This document shows, piece after piece, positions 19,461 through 30,885 of a DNA stretch of 64,000 nucleotides. Origin of the DNA: Sphingobacterium sp. (GTDB lineage: Bacteria; Bacteroidota; Bacteroidia; Sphingobacteriales; Sphingobacteriaceae); NCBI GenBank assembly GCA_022712315.1, contig JALAGS010000069.1, positions 46,511 to 110,510 on the forward strand. Reading direction: 5' to 3'. The translations under genes and the position numbers were made by a program. The notes beneath the pieces are model-generated. The model did not search any database. It saw only the letters and a program-made list of their open reading frames with translations, and was not told the origin of the DNA. Numbering within the stretch: position 1 is the first letter of the stretch; the number at the start of each line of letters is the position of its first letter.

Positions 19461-22400
19461 TTAAAATGTAATGTTTGCACCTAGATTAAACCGCTTTACA
19501 GTAGGGTAGGCTCCCTGTGAAGCCCAGCCTGTACCGGCGTAATTGGATTCACGGTCATCCGGCATTTTGGACCAGAAAACTAAGTTGTTTCCATTGAGGA
19601 ATACGCGAAGATTTTGAAGGCCCATGCGTTTGATGATGCTGGATTCCCGGTTAAAATTGTAAGCAATTTCGGCTGTTTTCAGGCGGATGTATGAACCATC
19701 AAACATATATCGACTACCGGGTGTATACGTGCTCGATTGCGATAGCCAGCGAGGCAGTGGCACATCGGCATTGACATTGTCTTTTGACCAATAGGAACCT
19801 TCGTCGTAAGCCAGGTTTAACTGGCCAGAAAAGCTGTTGAAAACAACCTGACGGGTGACATTATTGACGGCATACCATTGTGTCATGATACTAAAATTCT
19901 TCCAGTCGAACCCAATCGTACAATTGTATGTGTTTTGTGGAACCGAAGGAAAGGCGTAAGGGATATTATCCTTAGCATCGATAATACCGTCCCCGTTATA
20001 ATCGAGTATATGATAATTGCCGGGTAGTTTGGCTAGATCATTACTTTCGTGCGCAGTACTCGAATAAAGTTCGTCCCAGGTATTATAGTAGCCTGCACTG
20101 ACGTACGAGTAAGTCTGATTGACCTGTTTATTGTCTGGTTTTTGGTACTCGGGGAGCAATTCGGGAGCATCGGCATTGATGACTTTATCCTTGGCGTGGG
20201 TAAAGTTGATATCGGCCCATATTCTCGAGTCGATATTGAGCTTTCTGTTGAATTTTAGCTCAACCTCAAATCCTTTGTTTTGAACTTTGCCGAGGTTGGC
20301 TGTTGGTGCCTCCATCCCAAAATAGGAAGGGATGGCTCTATTGGCGCCGCTGATGAGAACATCTGTCCGCCGGTCCCTAAAAAAGTCGACCTTACCGCTT
20401 ATCTGGCTATTGAATAGACCGAAATCGAGTCCGACATTGAATTTGTTGACTTTTTCCCAACGGATATTTGGATTACCGAGCGCACTTTCCTTGTACCAGA
20501 CATAGGGGCTGGTATTGCCGTCGGAATAGGAGAATCGCCCCTCAACGCCCATGCCGGCGGTGCCGCCATAAGCCCATTGGGTTAGATATAGAAATTGCCG
20601 CCCACCACTATCGTCACCGATGTCACCGTAAGAAGCACGGAGCTTAAGCATATTCAAAAATGAAACCGGCTTCATAAACTCTTCTTCACTGACTAACCAG
20701 CCTAGACCTCCTGAGTTGAAAAAGGCAAATCTGTTATCAGGACCGAATTTCTCTGATCCTGTATAGGCGCCATTATACTCGAGCATATACTTGTTTTTGT
20801 AATTATAGGTTGTCCGGAATACCCAGTCCTCACGATAGGAGGGGATCATACTTCCTGTACCGGTTTGATTGCGGTTGAAAAGTCCCATGGCAGTAATGTT
20901 GTGGTCTTTGCCAAGGGTGGTCGCGTAGTTTAATTGCAATTGATAGAAGAGTCTTCTGTAGGTGGACCAATCCCTGACTTGTCCGGCGCCGGTTGTCCAG
21001 TTTATACCTTCGACAAAATCAAATCTGTTGGTGCCATCGAATGCAATCTGGTAGGTTGGCAGTCCGGTATTGGGATCTATCCATTTACTTTGTGTGCTAT
21101 TGTTGGCGTCATTGATACCCCGGCCACCTTCGACAAAGGTATTATCCAGTGAGATCGTTCCGCGAACGTTGAGGCCCTTCGCTAAAAACTTGAGATCTTG
21201 CTCAAGTGTAAAATCCGTCGTAATACGGCTTGTGGTTACATATTCAGTACCGCTGATCGCCAGCACGCGGGCAGAGTTTATTCCTGCTTGCGTGTTTAAC
21301 GCATAGTAGCCCCATGTTCCATCTGCGTAACGTGGATAGATAACGTCAGGAGCTACGGTATAGGCCGCGATCCAATACGAATAATCGTTGCCACCGCCCC
21401 ATGGGCTTTTTTTGACACCGCGGGATCCTGCCAGGTTGGTGGAGAATTTAGTTGTGGGGGTGAGCTGGAAATCCAGATTGGAACGTACATTCAGACGGTT
21501 AAATCCGTAACCGGCTTTGTATCCGCGTGCATTTTCGAATTGACGGAACATATCGCCTTCGTAAAGAAAATCTGCATTGGCAAAATACTTGACAAAGGGT
21601 GTACCACCGGCAATATTGACGCTGCTATTTTGTGAAAAGGCTTGGCTCTTAAATAATTCTTTTGCCCAGTCCGTATTTACATAGCGTTCGCGTTCTGTCT
21701 GGTCAGCAGGAAAACGGTATTTGTTGATGATATCCTGTGGAAGATAGTTGGCCCAGCTGGCAGGTGAGATGCCTAATTCATTTTCGATAACCTTGTTGCG
21801 TAACATTAGGGCATCGTATGAATCCATTTTACCGGGAAGCTGCGAAACAGTTTTGATGATATTGTTGACAGTACCACGTATCAGCATATGCCCTTCCATA
21901 CCCCGCTTGGTGGTGATTAAGATTACACCATTGGCTCCTCTTACGCCATAAACAGCAGTTGCTGATGCGTCTTTGAGTACTGAGATGGTTTCAATGGAAC
22001 TGATATCAACGGCAGATAGCGGCCTTTCCACACCATCAACCATGACTAAAGGATCGGTATTATTCCAGGTACTGCGTCCGCGGATTACAATACGGGGATC
22101 TTCTTCACCGGGCATTCCGGTACTTGCTGTGGTTATCACTCCCGGCACGTTGCCCGTCAGCGCAGCCCCTACACTCGAAACACCTCCAGCACGCTCTAAA
22201 ACTTTGCCTGAAGTCTGGGCGATGGCTCCAACGACGGTTTCTTTTTTCTGACGGCCATAACCGACAACAATTGTTTCTTCGATTTCAATTGATTTGTCGA
22301 TTAGCTGTATCTCTACGGTATTCTTATTGTTGATGTCGACTTCAACTTGTCCATACCCGAGCTTGGAAATGGTCAATAAGTTTTTATCCGCAGGTACTTG

Positions 22401-22643
22401 AAGGGTGAAATTGCCGTTGTCGTCACTAGCTGTAGCCAATGAAGTACCCTTTATCTTAATGGACGCGCCAGCGATCTTTTTATGGTTGCTATCGACTACA
22501 ATACCTCTTACCTGTCTTTTGGTCTGAGCATGTAGTGTGGACTGTCCCATATAGATTAGGAACAGCAGTAAAGTAAATGGCTTAGCTATACCCCATAGCT
22601 TTTTCCAATGCCTTACTAGTGTGATTGTAAATGTAATCATCAT
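19461..22643 (-). CDS. SusC/RagA-family TonB-linked outer membrane protein (XusA-like)
   Basis: N-terminal CarboxypepD_reg-like 'RQVRGIVVDSNHKKIAGASIKIKGTSLATASDDNGNFTLQVP', TonB box 'EETIVVGYGRQKKETVVGAI', plug 'SIETISVLKDASATAVYGVRGANGVILITTKRG'. Confidence 0.95.
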   Translation of the reverse strand: MMITFTITLVRHWKKLWGIAKPFTLLLFLIYMGQSTLHAQTKRQVRGIVVDSNHKKIAGASIKIKGTSLATASDDNGNFTLQVPADKNLLTISKLGYGQVEVDINNKNTVEIQLIDKSIEIEETIVVGYGRQKKETVVGAIAQTSGKVLERAGGVSSVGAALTGNVPGVITTASTGMPGEEDPRIVIRGRSTWNNTDPLVMVDGVERPLSAVDISSIETISVLKDASATAVYGVRGANGVILITTKRGMEGHMLIRGTVNNIIKTVSQLPGKMDSYDALMLRNKVIENELGISPASWANYLPQDIINKYRFPADQTERERYVNTDWAKELFKSQAFSQNSSVNIAGGTPFVKYFANADFLYEGDMFRQFENARGYKAGYGFNRLNVRSNLDFQLTPTTKFSTNLAGSRGVKKSPWGGGNDYSYWIAAYTVAPDVIYPRYADGTWGYYALNTQAGINSARVLAISGTEYVTTSRITTDFTLEQDLKFLAKGLNVRGTISLDNTFVEGGRGINDANNSTQSKWIDPNTGLPTYQIAFDGTNRFDFVEGINWTTGAGQVRDWSTYRRLFYQLQLNYATTLGKDHNITAMGLFNRNQTGTGSMIPSYREDWVFRTTYNYKNKYMLEYNGAYTGSEKFGPDNRFAFFNSGGLGWLVSEEEFMKPVSFLNMLKLRASYGDIGDDSGGRQFLYLTQWAYGGTAGMGVEGRFSYSDGNTSPYVWYKESALGNPNIRWEKVNKFNVGLDFGLFNSQISGKVDFFRDRRTDVLISGANRAIPSYFGMEAPTANLGKVQNKGFEVELKFNRKLNIDSRIWADINFTHAKDKVINADAPELLPEYQKPDNKQVNQTYSYVSAGYYNTWDELYSSTAHESNDLAKLPGNYHILDYNGDGIIDAKDNIPYAFPSVPQNTYNCTIGFDWKNFSIMTQWYAVNNVTRQVVFNSFSGQLNLAYDEGSYWSKDNVNADVPLPRWLSQSSTYTPGSRYMFDGSYIRLKTAEIAYNFNRESSIIKRMGLQNLRVFLNGNNLVFWSKMPDDRESNYAGTGWASQGAYPTVKRFNLGANITF

Positions 22644-23078
22644 AGCATTTTTGGATTGATAAATAGGTTTAAAAAATCTTGGTTAAATTTTCTTGAATTT
22701 GTTAGGTAGACTAATACCTGTATTGGGCTCATTTTTGATAAAAATAAACGCCATTTACGGACCGTTTTGTGCTGTCATATTTTGTTTAATAATTGGTTAA
22801 TTTTTCCGATCTTCACGTTGTCGCAACCGGTTGCATTATTGGTGTGTAATTTTCCCATGATAGGGAAACCTTTCAAAGCAGTTTATAATTGTAGACCAAA
22901 GCTAGCCAATGTAAATTTTGACGGATAGCAAGAATGTTTAAATGAAGGATAAGAATGTCAAAAATGACCGACAATAGCGCATAAATTATGATCGAGGCTA
23001 GTTTGGAAGGGATTAATTTGATAATTTAGTTCACAGTTCACTTCAAATTTTTGTGGTGGAGATTATTTACCTAAATAT
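22644..23078. promoter_or_regulatory. Divergent intergenic control region between the SusC operon and the HTCS
   Basis: 435 bp between divergent genes, containing the perfect palindrome GCAACCGGTTGC (22823-22834). Confidence 0.6.
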
Positions 23079-26000
23079 ATGATACGCATTTTACTGGCAT
23101 TAAGCTGGATGTTGCTGACGTTTTTTTCGTACGGGCAAAATCATCCTGTAACATTTCAGCGCTATTCTTCAAAAGATGGACTTTCCTCCAATACGATCTA
23201 TAGTATCTATCGAGATAGCTATGGTTTTCTTTGGTTGGGCACAGAAGATGGACTGAACCGCTTCGATGGGCGTCGGTATAATGTCTATCGATATGATGCC
23301 AACCAAGAGAATAGTTTAATGGCCAATCATATTTCGGCTCTGTGTGAAGACAAGAAGGGAAGAATTTGGATTGGTACTAATGGCGGTGGATTGAGTTATT
23401 ATGATCGTGAAGCAGACCGCATCCGTTCGTATAATCTTACACCTGATGGGAAATGGCTCAGTACCGCAATTAATGCTATCGATACGGATGCCAATGGAAA
23501 TATTTGGGTCGCTTCCTATGGTGCTTTGTATATACTGGATGTCAATAATCTACAAAAGAAAATGGATCCAACCTATCGGCGTATCGTGGAAACTTTTGCC
23601 GACAAAGTGACGAGCTGTGTATTTCGCGATCGGCAAAACAATATGTGGGTATCCTCAGAGAATGGAATATTCCGTCTCTCGGCAGACTTCAAAACAATAA
23701 AACGTTTTGAAGTCCTATCGGAACAGGAAGGATATGGGAACGGGATTGAAGTCAGCTCCATTGTTGAAGATGATAAGGGTCGGATCTGGATCGGTTCTAT
23801 GCTGGGACTTAAATACCTCAGTCCTGGCGATTCTCAGTTCAATAAGTTTATTGCGAAGGACGGGAATGGGGCTTTAAGCAGTCCCCGGATTTATACCTTG
23901 TGCCACAATCAAAAGCAGGATCTATGGATTGGAACGGACAATGGTTTGGATGTACTTAATACCAATAATTTTACAGTTCGCACCTTTAAGCCTGATCCAA
24001 GTAATGTGCATAGTCTTTCTCACAAATCGATACGGTCTATTTTTGTAGATAATAGCGGAATTTACTGGATAGGTACTTTTCAGGGAGGATTGAATAAATT
24101 CGACACCAATTTAAGTCAATTTAGATTAAAAAGCCTGGATTTTCTAGAAGGAATGACCGGCGATCCGGCCATAGTAACCTCGTTTGCGGCCTATCAAAAT
24201 AAGATTTTTTTAGGCGTCGACGGTGGCGGTGTCTGGAAATACGACAGGGAGACTGATCGATTATCATCCGTCAGCCTTTCTGTCAATCTACCCAGAGATC
24301 TAACGGTGCTCACTTTGGAAAGAAAGCTCGATCAGCTTTGGATCGGGACGTATCAGCAAGGCGTCATTTGTTATGACCTCCTTAACGGAAATTTAAAAAG
24401 GTACATTGTTGGCAACAAAGAAGATAATCTAAATAATAACGATATTTTTTGTTTAAAAGTTGACTTTAAGGGAAATACATGGGTTGGGACCAATGGAGGA
24501 GGTGTTAACATCATTCAAAAAGGGAGTGGAATTGTCAAGAAGTATAAGCGGGATGATCACTTAGGCGATGGAATCCAGGTGCCGGGGAATTTTATACGGG
24601 CGCTGGCGGAAGATCAGGAACAGCACATGTGGATCGGTACTTATGGCTCGGGATTAGTGATGTATGATCCTTTGACAAAACGGTCCAAAATTTTTGATAA
24701 GGCAAACAACAAGCTACCCAGCAATTATATATTAGCGATATATACAGATAAAAAAGGGGATTTATGGGTTGGAACCAATGGCAATGGGATAGGGTTGCTG
24801 CGAAAAGGGAAAGTAGTTTTTGAGACACTTTCTGAGAAGGACGGACTGGCTAATGGTGCTATCCAGAGTATTGTCGAAGACGATAAGGGGCGGATTTGGT
24901 TTTCAACGAACAAAGGCTTGAGCTGTTATTCTCCGGCACAAAATAAGTTTAAAAATTATTCGAATGCTGTAGGGTTGCAAGAGGGCGCTTTTATGCTCGG
25001 TGCCTCGCTAAAAACGAGCGATGGAGAAATCTACTTTGGCGGTCAGAAGGGTTTTAATCATTTTTATCCAGCTCATTTAAAAACAAACAGTAATCCTGCT
25101 AAGGTTGCACTAACTGATCTAAAAATTGACAATGTGATTATTCAACCAGCGGAGAAAGGTCCAATACAGCAGTCTTTGTTGACCTCCGATCGTATCGAAC
25201 TAAAATATAAACAGAATTTTTCAATTTCTTTTGCTGCACTAAACCTCACTGTACCGGAGGATAACCAATATGAGTACCGTCTTGTCGGTTTTGATAAAAA
25301 CTGGATTCGCAACGGAAAAGAAAATAGTGCCTATTACACCAATCTGGATCCCGGAGATTATGTCTTTGAGGTACGTGCGAGTAACAACGACGGGATTTGG
25401 AACAAGGAAATCAAATCGATTGCTATATATGTTGCTCCACCGTTTTGGCGCACGATTTATGCTTATCTATTTTATGTGATCGCAGTCGTGGGGGTACTTC
25501 TATGGATGAGACATCGTGGGATTGAAAAGCTAAAGCAAAAATTTGCGATTGAGCAGGAGCGTACCCAGGCGAAACAGCTCATTGAACAACAAAAAAGAGA
25601 TGCTGAGACCAAACATCAGCTGGATGCGATGAAAATCAGGTTTTTAACCAATTTAAGTCATGAATTCCGCACGCCAATCTCGTTGATCATGGGACCGATA
25701 GATGCTTTGATTGCCAAAAATAAAGATAGCAAACTCGGTGATCAGCTTAATTTGATCAGTCGTAATGCGCGCCGGCTTTTAAATCTGGTCAACCAGTTGC
25801 TTGATTTTCGTAAGATGGAGTATCACGAACTCAAGCTGCAGGATGAAGATGGTGAATTGGTCTCTTTTGTGCAGGAGGTATACCGCTCCTTTCAGGACAT
25901 GGCCTTGCAAAAAGGTATAGACTATTCTTTTTTCCCCTGTCAAGAAAAATTATATTGCCGTTTTGACCGCAATAAGGTGGAGCGCGTTTTATTTAATTTA

Positions 26001-27155
26001 ATCTATAACGCCTTTAAGTTTACGAAAAAGGATGGGGATATCGCCGTAAGTATATCATCTGTCAGTGCGGTTGACAAAAAGCTGCATGTTTACCTCGAAG
26101 TGCGAGATACCGGTATCGGGATTCCCGAGCAGTTGCAGCAATCGATATTTGAGAGTTTCTTTCAGTATGATAATGATGGTAAGGTGGCTAGCCAAGGTTC
26201 AGGTATTGGACTCTCGATCGCTCAATCTTTTGTTCAGATGTATGATGGCGAAATCTCGGTGAGCAGTCAGCCTGCGAAAGGCAGTAGTTTTAAATTTGAT
26301 TTGTGGTTAGACCAGGCTGAGCCGGTATACGATGGGATACCTGAACAGGAAACTATCACGCTGGTGCAACCTGTGGAAGCTAGACAGAGCCCCTTGGTGC
26401 TGATTATCGAAGATGATGAAGACTTTAGGTATTATCTCAAAGAGTCCTTAAAAGAGCATTACCAGATTATTGAGGCGACCAATGGAAAAGATGGCTGGCA
26501 AAAGGCGCTTTTCCATCATCCCGACATTGTGGTGAGCGATGTACAGATGCCCTACCTAAATGGGATGGAATTTTCGCAGAAACTTGCACAGGATAAACGG
26601 ACGAAACACATTCCTGTGGTGTTGCTGACGGCTTCACAGGTCGATAATGGTCTTGTCTGTGGTCTAGAGTCCGGTGCCGTAGGCTACCTGACCAAGCCCT
26701 TTGATATGGATGTGCTGATTGCGAAGATAAATAGCTTGCTCCAGCTGAATCAGGCGTTTAAGGAAGTCTATAGCAAACAGGTTTCTATTTTACCTCCGGA
26801 ATTGACGATCAACTCCGAAAAGGACAAATTTCTACAGAAAGTGTTGAATTATGTTCACGATAATATTGATAATCCTCAATTATCGGTGGAGGCTTTGAGT
26901 GCGCATACGTCGATGAGCAGGGCCTCTTTATACAACAAGCTGCTGGAACTAACAGGCATGTCGCCTGTGGATTTTATTCGTTCAGTAAAACTGGAGAAAG
27001 CAGCGAGCCTATTGGAAAAAAGTGATAAGTCTATTTCTGAAATCGCTTATGAAACGGGGTTCGCTAATCCGAATTACTTTACAAAAGTTTTCAAAGCTAA
27101 ATATCAGATGACGCCGAGTGAATATATTCAGCTGCAAAAAAGCACTTCGGTGTAA
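23079..27155 (+). CDS. Hybrid two-component system regulator (periplasmic two-bladed propeller sensor, Y_Y_Y, HisKA, HATPase, REC, AraC HTH)
   Basis: Repeated 'IWIGTNGGGL/LWIGTDNGL' propeller motifs, 'NLSHEFRTPISLIMGPIDAL', 'DTGIGIPEQ', 'DIVVSDVQMPYLNGMEFSQKL', C-terminal AraC HTH 'SISEIAYETGFANPNYFTKVFKAKYQMTPSEY'. Confidence 0.97.
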   Translation: MIRILLALSWMLLTFFSYGQNHPVTFQRYSSKDGLSSNTIYSIYRDSYGFLWLGTEDGLNRFDGRRYNVYRYDANQENSLMANHISALCEDKKGRIWIGTNGGGLSYYDREADRIRSYNLTPDGKWLSTAINAIDTDANGNIWVASYGALYILDVNNLQKKMDPTYRRIVETFADKVTSCVFRDRQNNMWVSSENGIFRLSADFKTIKRFEVLSEQEGYGNGIEVSSIVEDDKGRIWIGSMLGLKYLSPGDSQFNKFIAKDGNGALSSPRIYTLCHNQKQDLWIGTDNGLDVLNTNNFTVRTFKPDPSNVHSLSHKSIRSIFVDNSGIYWIGTFQGGLNKFDTNLSQFRLKSLDFLEGMTGDPAIVTSFAAYQNKIFLGVDGGGVWKYDRETDRLSSVSLSVNLPRDLTVLTLERKLDQLWIGTYQQGVICYDLLNGNLKRYIVGNKEDNLNNNDIFCLKVDFKGNTWVGTNGGGVNIIQKGSGIVKKYKRDDHLGDGIQVPGNFIRALAEDQEQHMWIGTYGSGLVMYDPLTKRSKIFDKANNKLPSNYILAIYTDKKGDLWVGTNGNGIGLLRKGKVVFETLSEKDGLANGAIQSIVEDDKGRIWFSTNKGLSCYSPAQNKFKNYSNAVGLQEGAFMLGASLKTSDGEIYFGGQKGFNHFYPAHLKTNSNPAKVALTDLKIDNVIIQPAEKGPIQQSLLTSDRIELKYKQNFSISFAALNLTVPEDNQYEYRLVGFDKNWIRNGKENSAYYTNLDPGDYVFEVRASNNDGIWNKEIKSIAIYVAPPFWRTIYAYLFYVIAVVGVLLWMRHRGIEKLKQKFAIEQERTQAKQLIEQQKRDAETKHQLDAMKIRFLTNLSHEFRTPISLIMGPIDALIAKNKDSKLGDQLNLISRNARRLLNLVNQLLDFRKMEYHELKLQDEDGELVSFVQEVYRSFQDMALQKGIDYSFFPCQEKLYCRFDRNKVERVLFNLIYNAFKFTKKDGDIAVSISSVSAVDKKLHVYLEVRDTGIGIPEQLQQSIFESFFQYDNDGKVASQGSGIGLSIAQSFVQMYDGEISVSSQPAKGSSFKFDLWLDQAEPVYDGIPEQETITLVQPVEARQSPLVLIIEDDEDFRYYLKESLKEHYQIIEATNGKDGWQKALFHHPDIVVSDVQMPYLNGMEFSQKLAQDKRTKHIPVVLLTASQVDNGLVCGLESGAVGYLTKPFDMDVLIAKINSLLQLNQAFKEVYSKQVSILPPELTINSEKDKFLQKVLNYVHDNIDNPQLSVEALSAHTSMSRASLYNKLLELTGMSPVDFIRSVKLEKAASLLEKSDKSISEIAYETGFANPNYFTKVFKAKYQMTPSEYIQLQKSTSV

Positions 27156-27206
27156 GGCGGGCTGTTGAATTGTTATTTAAAAAGATCATTTTGGATCTAT
27201 TTTTCG

Positions 27207-27248
27207 GAAGGGTAATCTGTTTTAAACATTTTTACCCTTCTTTTTTTT
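27207..27248 (+). terminator. Intrinsic terminator downstream of HTCS
   Basis: GAAGGGTAA...TTACCCTTC followed by TTTTTTTT. Confidence 0.75.
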
Positions 27249-27342
27249 ATTTGTTGCAACCGTATCTTGTTGAAAGCTATAGTTTTGCTTTATAACCAAT
27301 CGCTGGAAGTCTGGCGAATACTAAACTAATCAACTCAAAAAA

Positions 27343-28011
27343 ATGAAATTTTTTATCGATACAGCAAGTCTCTCTGAGATTCGCATGGCTCAAAATCTAG
27401 GTGTCTTGGATGGGGTAACGACCAATCCTTCGCTGATGGCCAAAGAGGGAATCTCGGGCACGGCTCAAGTACATGCACATTACAGAGCAATATGTGCCAT
27501 TGTTGATGGCGATGTAAGTGCGGAGGTCATTTCGACCGATTATCAGACAATGATCGAGGAGGGGATGTTGTTGGCGGCCCTGGACAACAAGATCGTTGTG
27601 AAGGTCCCGATGACCGAAGATGGAATCAAAGCAATCAAATATTTTAGTACAAAACAAATTAAGACCAACTGTACCCTGGTCTTTTCCGCTGGTCAGGCCC
27701 TCTTGGCGGCAAAGGCAGGAGCGACTTATGTATCTCCATTTGTCGGTCGCCTAGATGACATATCTGTTGATGGCCTGGCATTGATCCGTGAAATACGTAC
27801 GATCTACGATAATTATGCTTTTCCAACCCAGATTCTTGCGGCTTCGGTGCGCCACAGTGCCCATATCCTGGGCTGTGCGAAGATCGGGGCTGATGTAATG
27901 ACAGGACCGCTGCAGGCGATCTATTCTTTATTAAAACACCCGCTGACGGATAGTGGGTTGGCTCAATTTTTAGCCGACCACAAACGTGTCGCTGCGCAAA
28001 ACAACAATTGA
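27343..28011 (+). CDS. Transaldolase / fructose-6-phosphate aldolase-type (TalC/Fsa family)
   Basis: '[36 protein letters not shown]', '[16 protein letters not shown]', '[32 protein letters not shown]'. Confidence 0.95.
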   Translation: MKFFIDTASLSEIRMAQNLGVLDGVTTNPSLMAKEGISGTAQVHAHYRAICAIVDGDVSAEVISTDYQTMIEEGMLLAALDNKIVVKVPMTEDGIKAIKYFSTKQIKTNCTLVFSAGQALLAAKAGATYVSPFVGRLDDISVDGLALIREIRTIYDNYAFPTQILAASVRHSAHILGCAKIGADVMTGPLQAIYSLLKHPLTDSGLAQFLADHKRVAAQNNN

Positions 28012-28012
28012 G

Positions 28013-28879
28013 ATGGTCATGACAAAACATAGTATCCATAATTTAGAAGCTATTGTGAAGCAGGTCCGAAGAGATATCGTCCGTATGGTGCATGGTTGCC
28101 AATCTGGACATCCCGGCGGATCCTTAGGCTGTACCGAATTATTGGTTTGCCTGTATTTTGAATTGATGCAGCGAAAGGAGGCATTCGACCTGAATGGAGA
28201 GGGCGAAGATCTGTTTTTTCTTTCCAATGGGCATATATCACCGGTATTTTATAGTGTACTGGCGCGGGCGGGTTATTTTCCAGTGGATGAACTTGCCACA
28301 TTTAGGAAACTCAATTCACGGCTTCAGGGTCATCCAACAACGCATGAGGGGCTGCCGGGGATACGCGTTGCTTCGGGATCCTTGGGGCAAGGCCTTTCTG
28401 TCGCTATTGGTGCTGCGCAGGCCAAAAAACTAAATCAGGATCATCACTTGGTGTATGTGCTGATGGGGGATGGCGAATTGCAGGAAGGTCAAGTCTGGGA
28501 AGCGGCCATGTATGCCGCGCACAATGAAATGGACAACCTGATTGCTATTGTCGATTACAATGGAGCCCAGATCGATGGGGCGACCAACGATGTCCTATCG
28601 CTGGGCGATTTACCACGCAAATGGATGGCATTCGGCTGGAAGGTTATTGAAATTATGCGCGGAAATGATATTGGATCTGTGATTTCAGGTTTTCGAAAAG
28701 CGCAAGCCTTGACAGCAAGCCGAGTACCGGTGATGGTGCTGCTGCATACTGAAATGGGGAATGGAGTTGATTTTATGATGGGGTCGCATAAGTGGCATGG
28801 CATAGCTCCTAGTGATGAGCAGCTGTCCTCGGCTTTAAATCAAAATGCAGAAACATTAGGCGATTACATCGTCTCGTAA
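28013..28879 (+). CDS. Transketolase, N-terminal (TPP-binding) subunit
   Basis: 'GHPGGSLGCTELLVCLYFELM', 'LPGIRVASGSLGQGLSVAIGAA', 'GDGELQEGQVWEAAMYAAH'. Start could be 28013 or 28019. Confidence 0.94.
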   Translation: MVMTKHSIHNLEAIVKQVRRDIVRMVHGCQSGHPGGSLGCTELLVCLYFELMQRKEAFDLNGEGEDLFFLSNGHISPVFYSVLARAGYFPVDELATFRKLNSRLQGHPTTHEGLPGIRVASGSLGQGLSVAIGAAQAKKLNQDHHLVYVLMGDGELQEGQVWEAAMYAAHNEMDNLIAIVDYNGAQIDGATNDVLSLGDLPRKWMAFGWKVIEIMRGNDIGSVISGFRKAQALTASRVPVMVLLHTEMGNGVDFMMGSHKWHGIAPSDEQLSSALNQNAETLGDYIVS

Positions 28880-28904
28880 ATAAGGAAATTTCGAACGAGA
28901 TAAC

Positions 28905-29867
28905 ATGAAAAAATATACATATACAGCGTCCAAAGACACACGCTCTGGATTCGGTGCAGGTTTGCTGGAAGCAGGAAAGGAAAATGAAAATGTAGTTGCA
29001 CTCTGTGCAGACCTTATCGGTTCCCTCAAAATGAATGATTTTATCAAGGCATTTCCAGAACGCTTTTTTCAGATCGGTATTGCTGAAGCAAATATGATGG
29101 GGATCGCGGCGGGCCTTACGATCGGAGGGAAAATACCATTTACGGGTACATTTGCCAATTTTTCTACGGGACGGGTATACGATCAGATTAGACAGTCTAT
29201 CGCGTATTCGGATAAGAATGTGAAGATCGCGGCCTCGCATGCAGGTCTGACTTTGGGTGAAGACGGAGCAACCCACCAGATATTGGAAGATATCGGACTA
29301 ATGAAAATGCTTCCGGGAATGACAGTTATCAATCCTTGTGATTATAATCAGACGAAAGCGGCTACGATTGCAGCTGCAAGGCACCAAGGGCCAATTTACC
29401 TGCGCTTTGGGCGTCCTGTAGTTCCGGTATTTACGCCGGAAGATCAGGAATTTGTGATCGGAAAAGCTGTGCTGCTCAATCCGGGTACTGCAGTGACTAT
29501 TCTGGCGACGGGCCACTTAGTCTGGGAAGCCATACGTGCAGGGGAAGAATTGGAAACATTGGGTATCGATGCGGAAATCATCAATATACATACCATCAAA
29601 CCTCTGGATGAGAAAGCGATACTCAGTTCTGTTGCCAAAACAGGCTGTGTTGTTACGGCCGAAGAACACAACCGGATCGGCGGACTCGGAGATAGTGTGG
29701 CACAGCTGCTGGTAAAGCAAATGCCTACTCCACAGGAATATGTGGCTGTAGACGATAGCTTCGGTGAATCGGGACCGCCAAGTGCACTGATGGATAAATA
29801 TGGCCTAAACGCCGATGCTATTGTAGCAGCGGTATTACGGGTACTGAAAAGGAAAGTGGTGGCTTAA
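28905..29867 (+). CDS. Transketolase, C-terminal (pyrimidine/C-terminal) subunit
   Basis: 'FQIGIAEANMMGIAAGLTIGGKIPFTGTFANFSTGRVYDQIRQSIAY', 'GLTLGEDGATHQILEDIGLMKMLPGMTVINPCDY'. Confidence 0.95.
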   Translation: MKKYTYTASKDTRSGFGAGLLEAGKENENVVALCADLIGSLKMNDFIKAFPERFFQIGIAEANMMGIAAGLTIGGKIPFTGTFANFSTGRVYDQIRQSIAYSDKNVKIAASHAGLTLGEDGATHQILEDIGLMKMLPGMTVINPCDYNQTKAATIAAARHQGPIYLRFGRPVVPVFTPEDQEFVIGKAVLLNPGTAVTILATGHLVWEAIRAGEELETLGIDAEIINIHTIKPLDEKAILSSVAKTGCVVTAEEHNRIGGLGDSVAQLLVKQMPTPQEYVAVDDSFGESGPPSALMDKYGLNADAIVAAVLRVLKRKVVA

Positions 29868-29923
29868 TTGAAATTGGGTTGTTACTAATAGGAATGCTTA
29901 ACCTGATATTTATGTACTGTTAA

Positions 29924-30784
<861 letters not shown>

Positions 30785-30885
30785 TGTCTGGCTATGATAT
30801 AAATCAAAAGGTTCCTGTTGGGCGCTCTGAATCGGTAGATCTCAATAGGGGATGGAATACCTGAAAAAATAATTCGAAACAGTAG

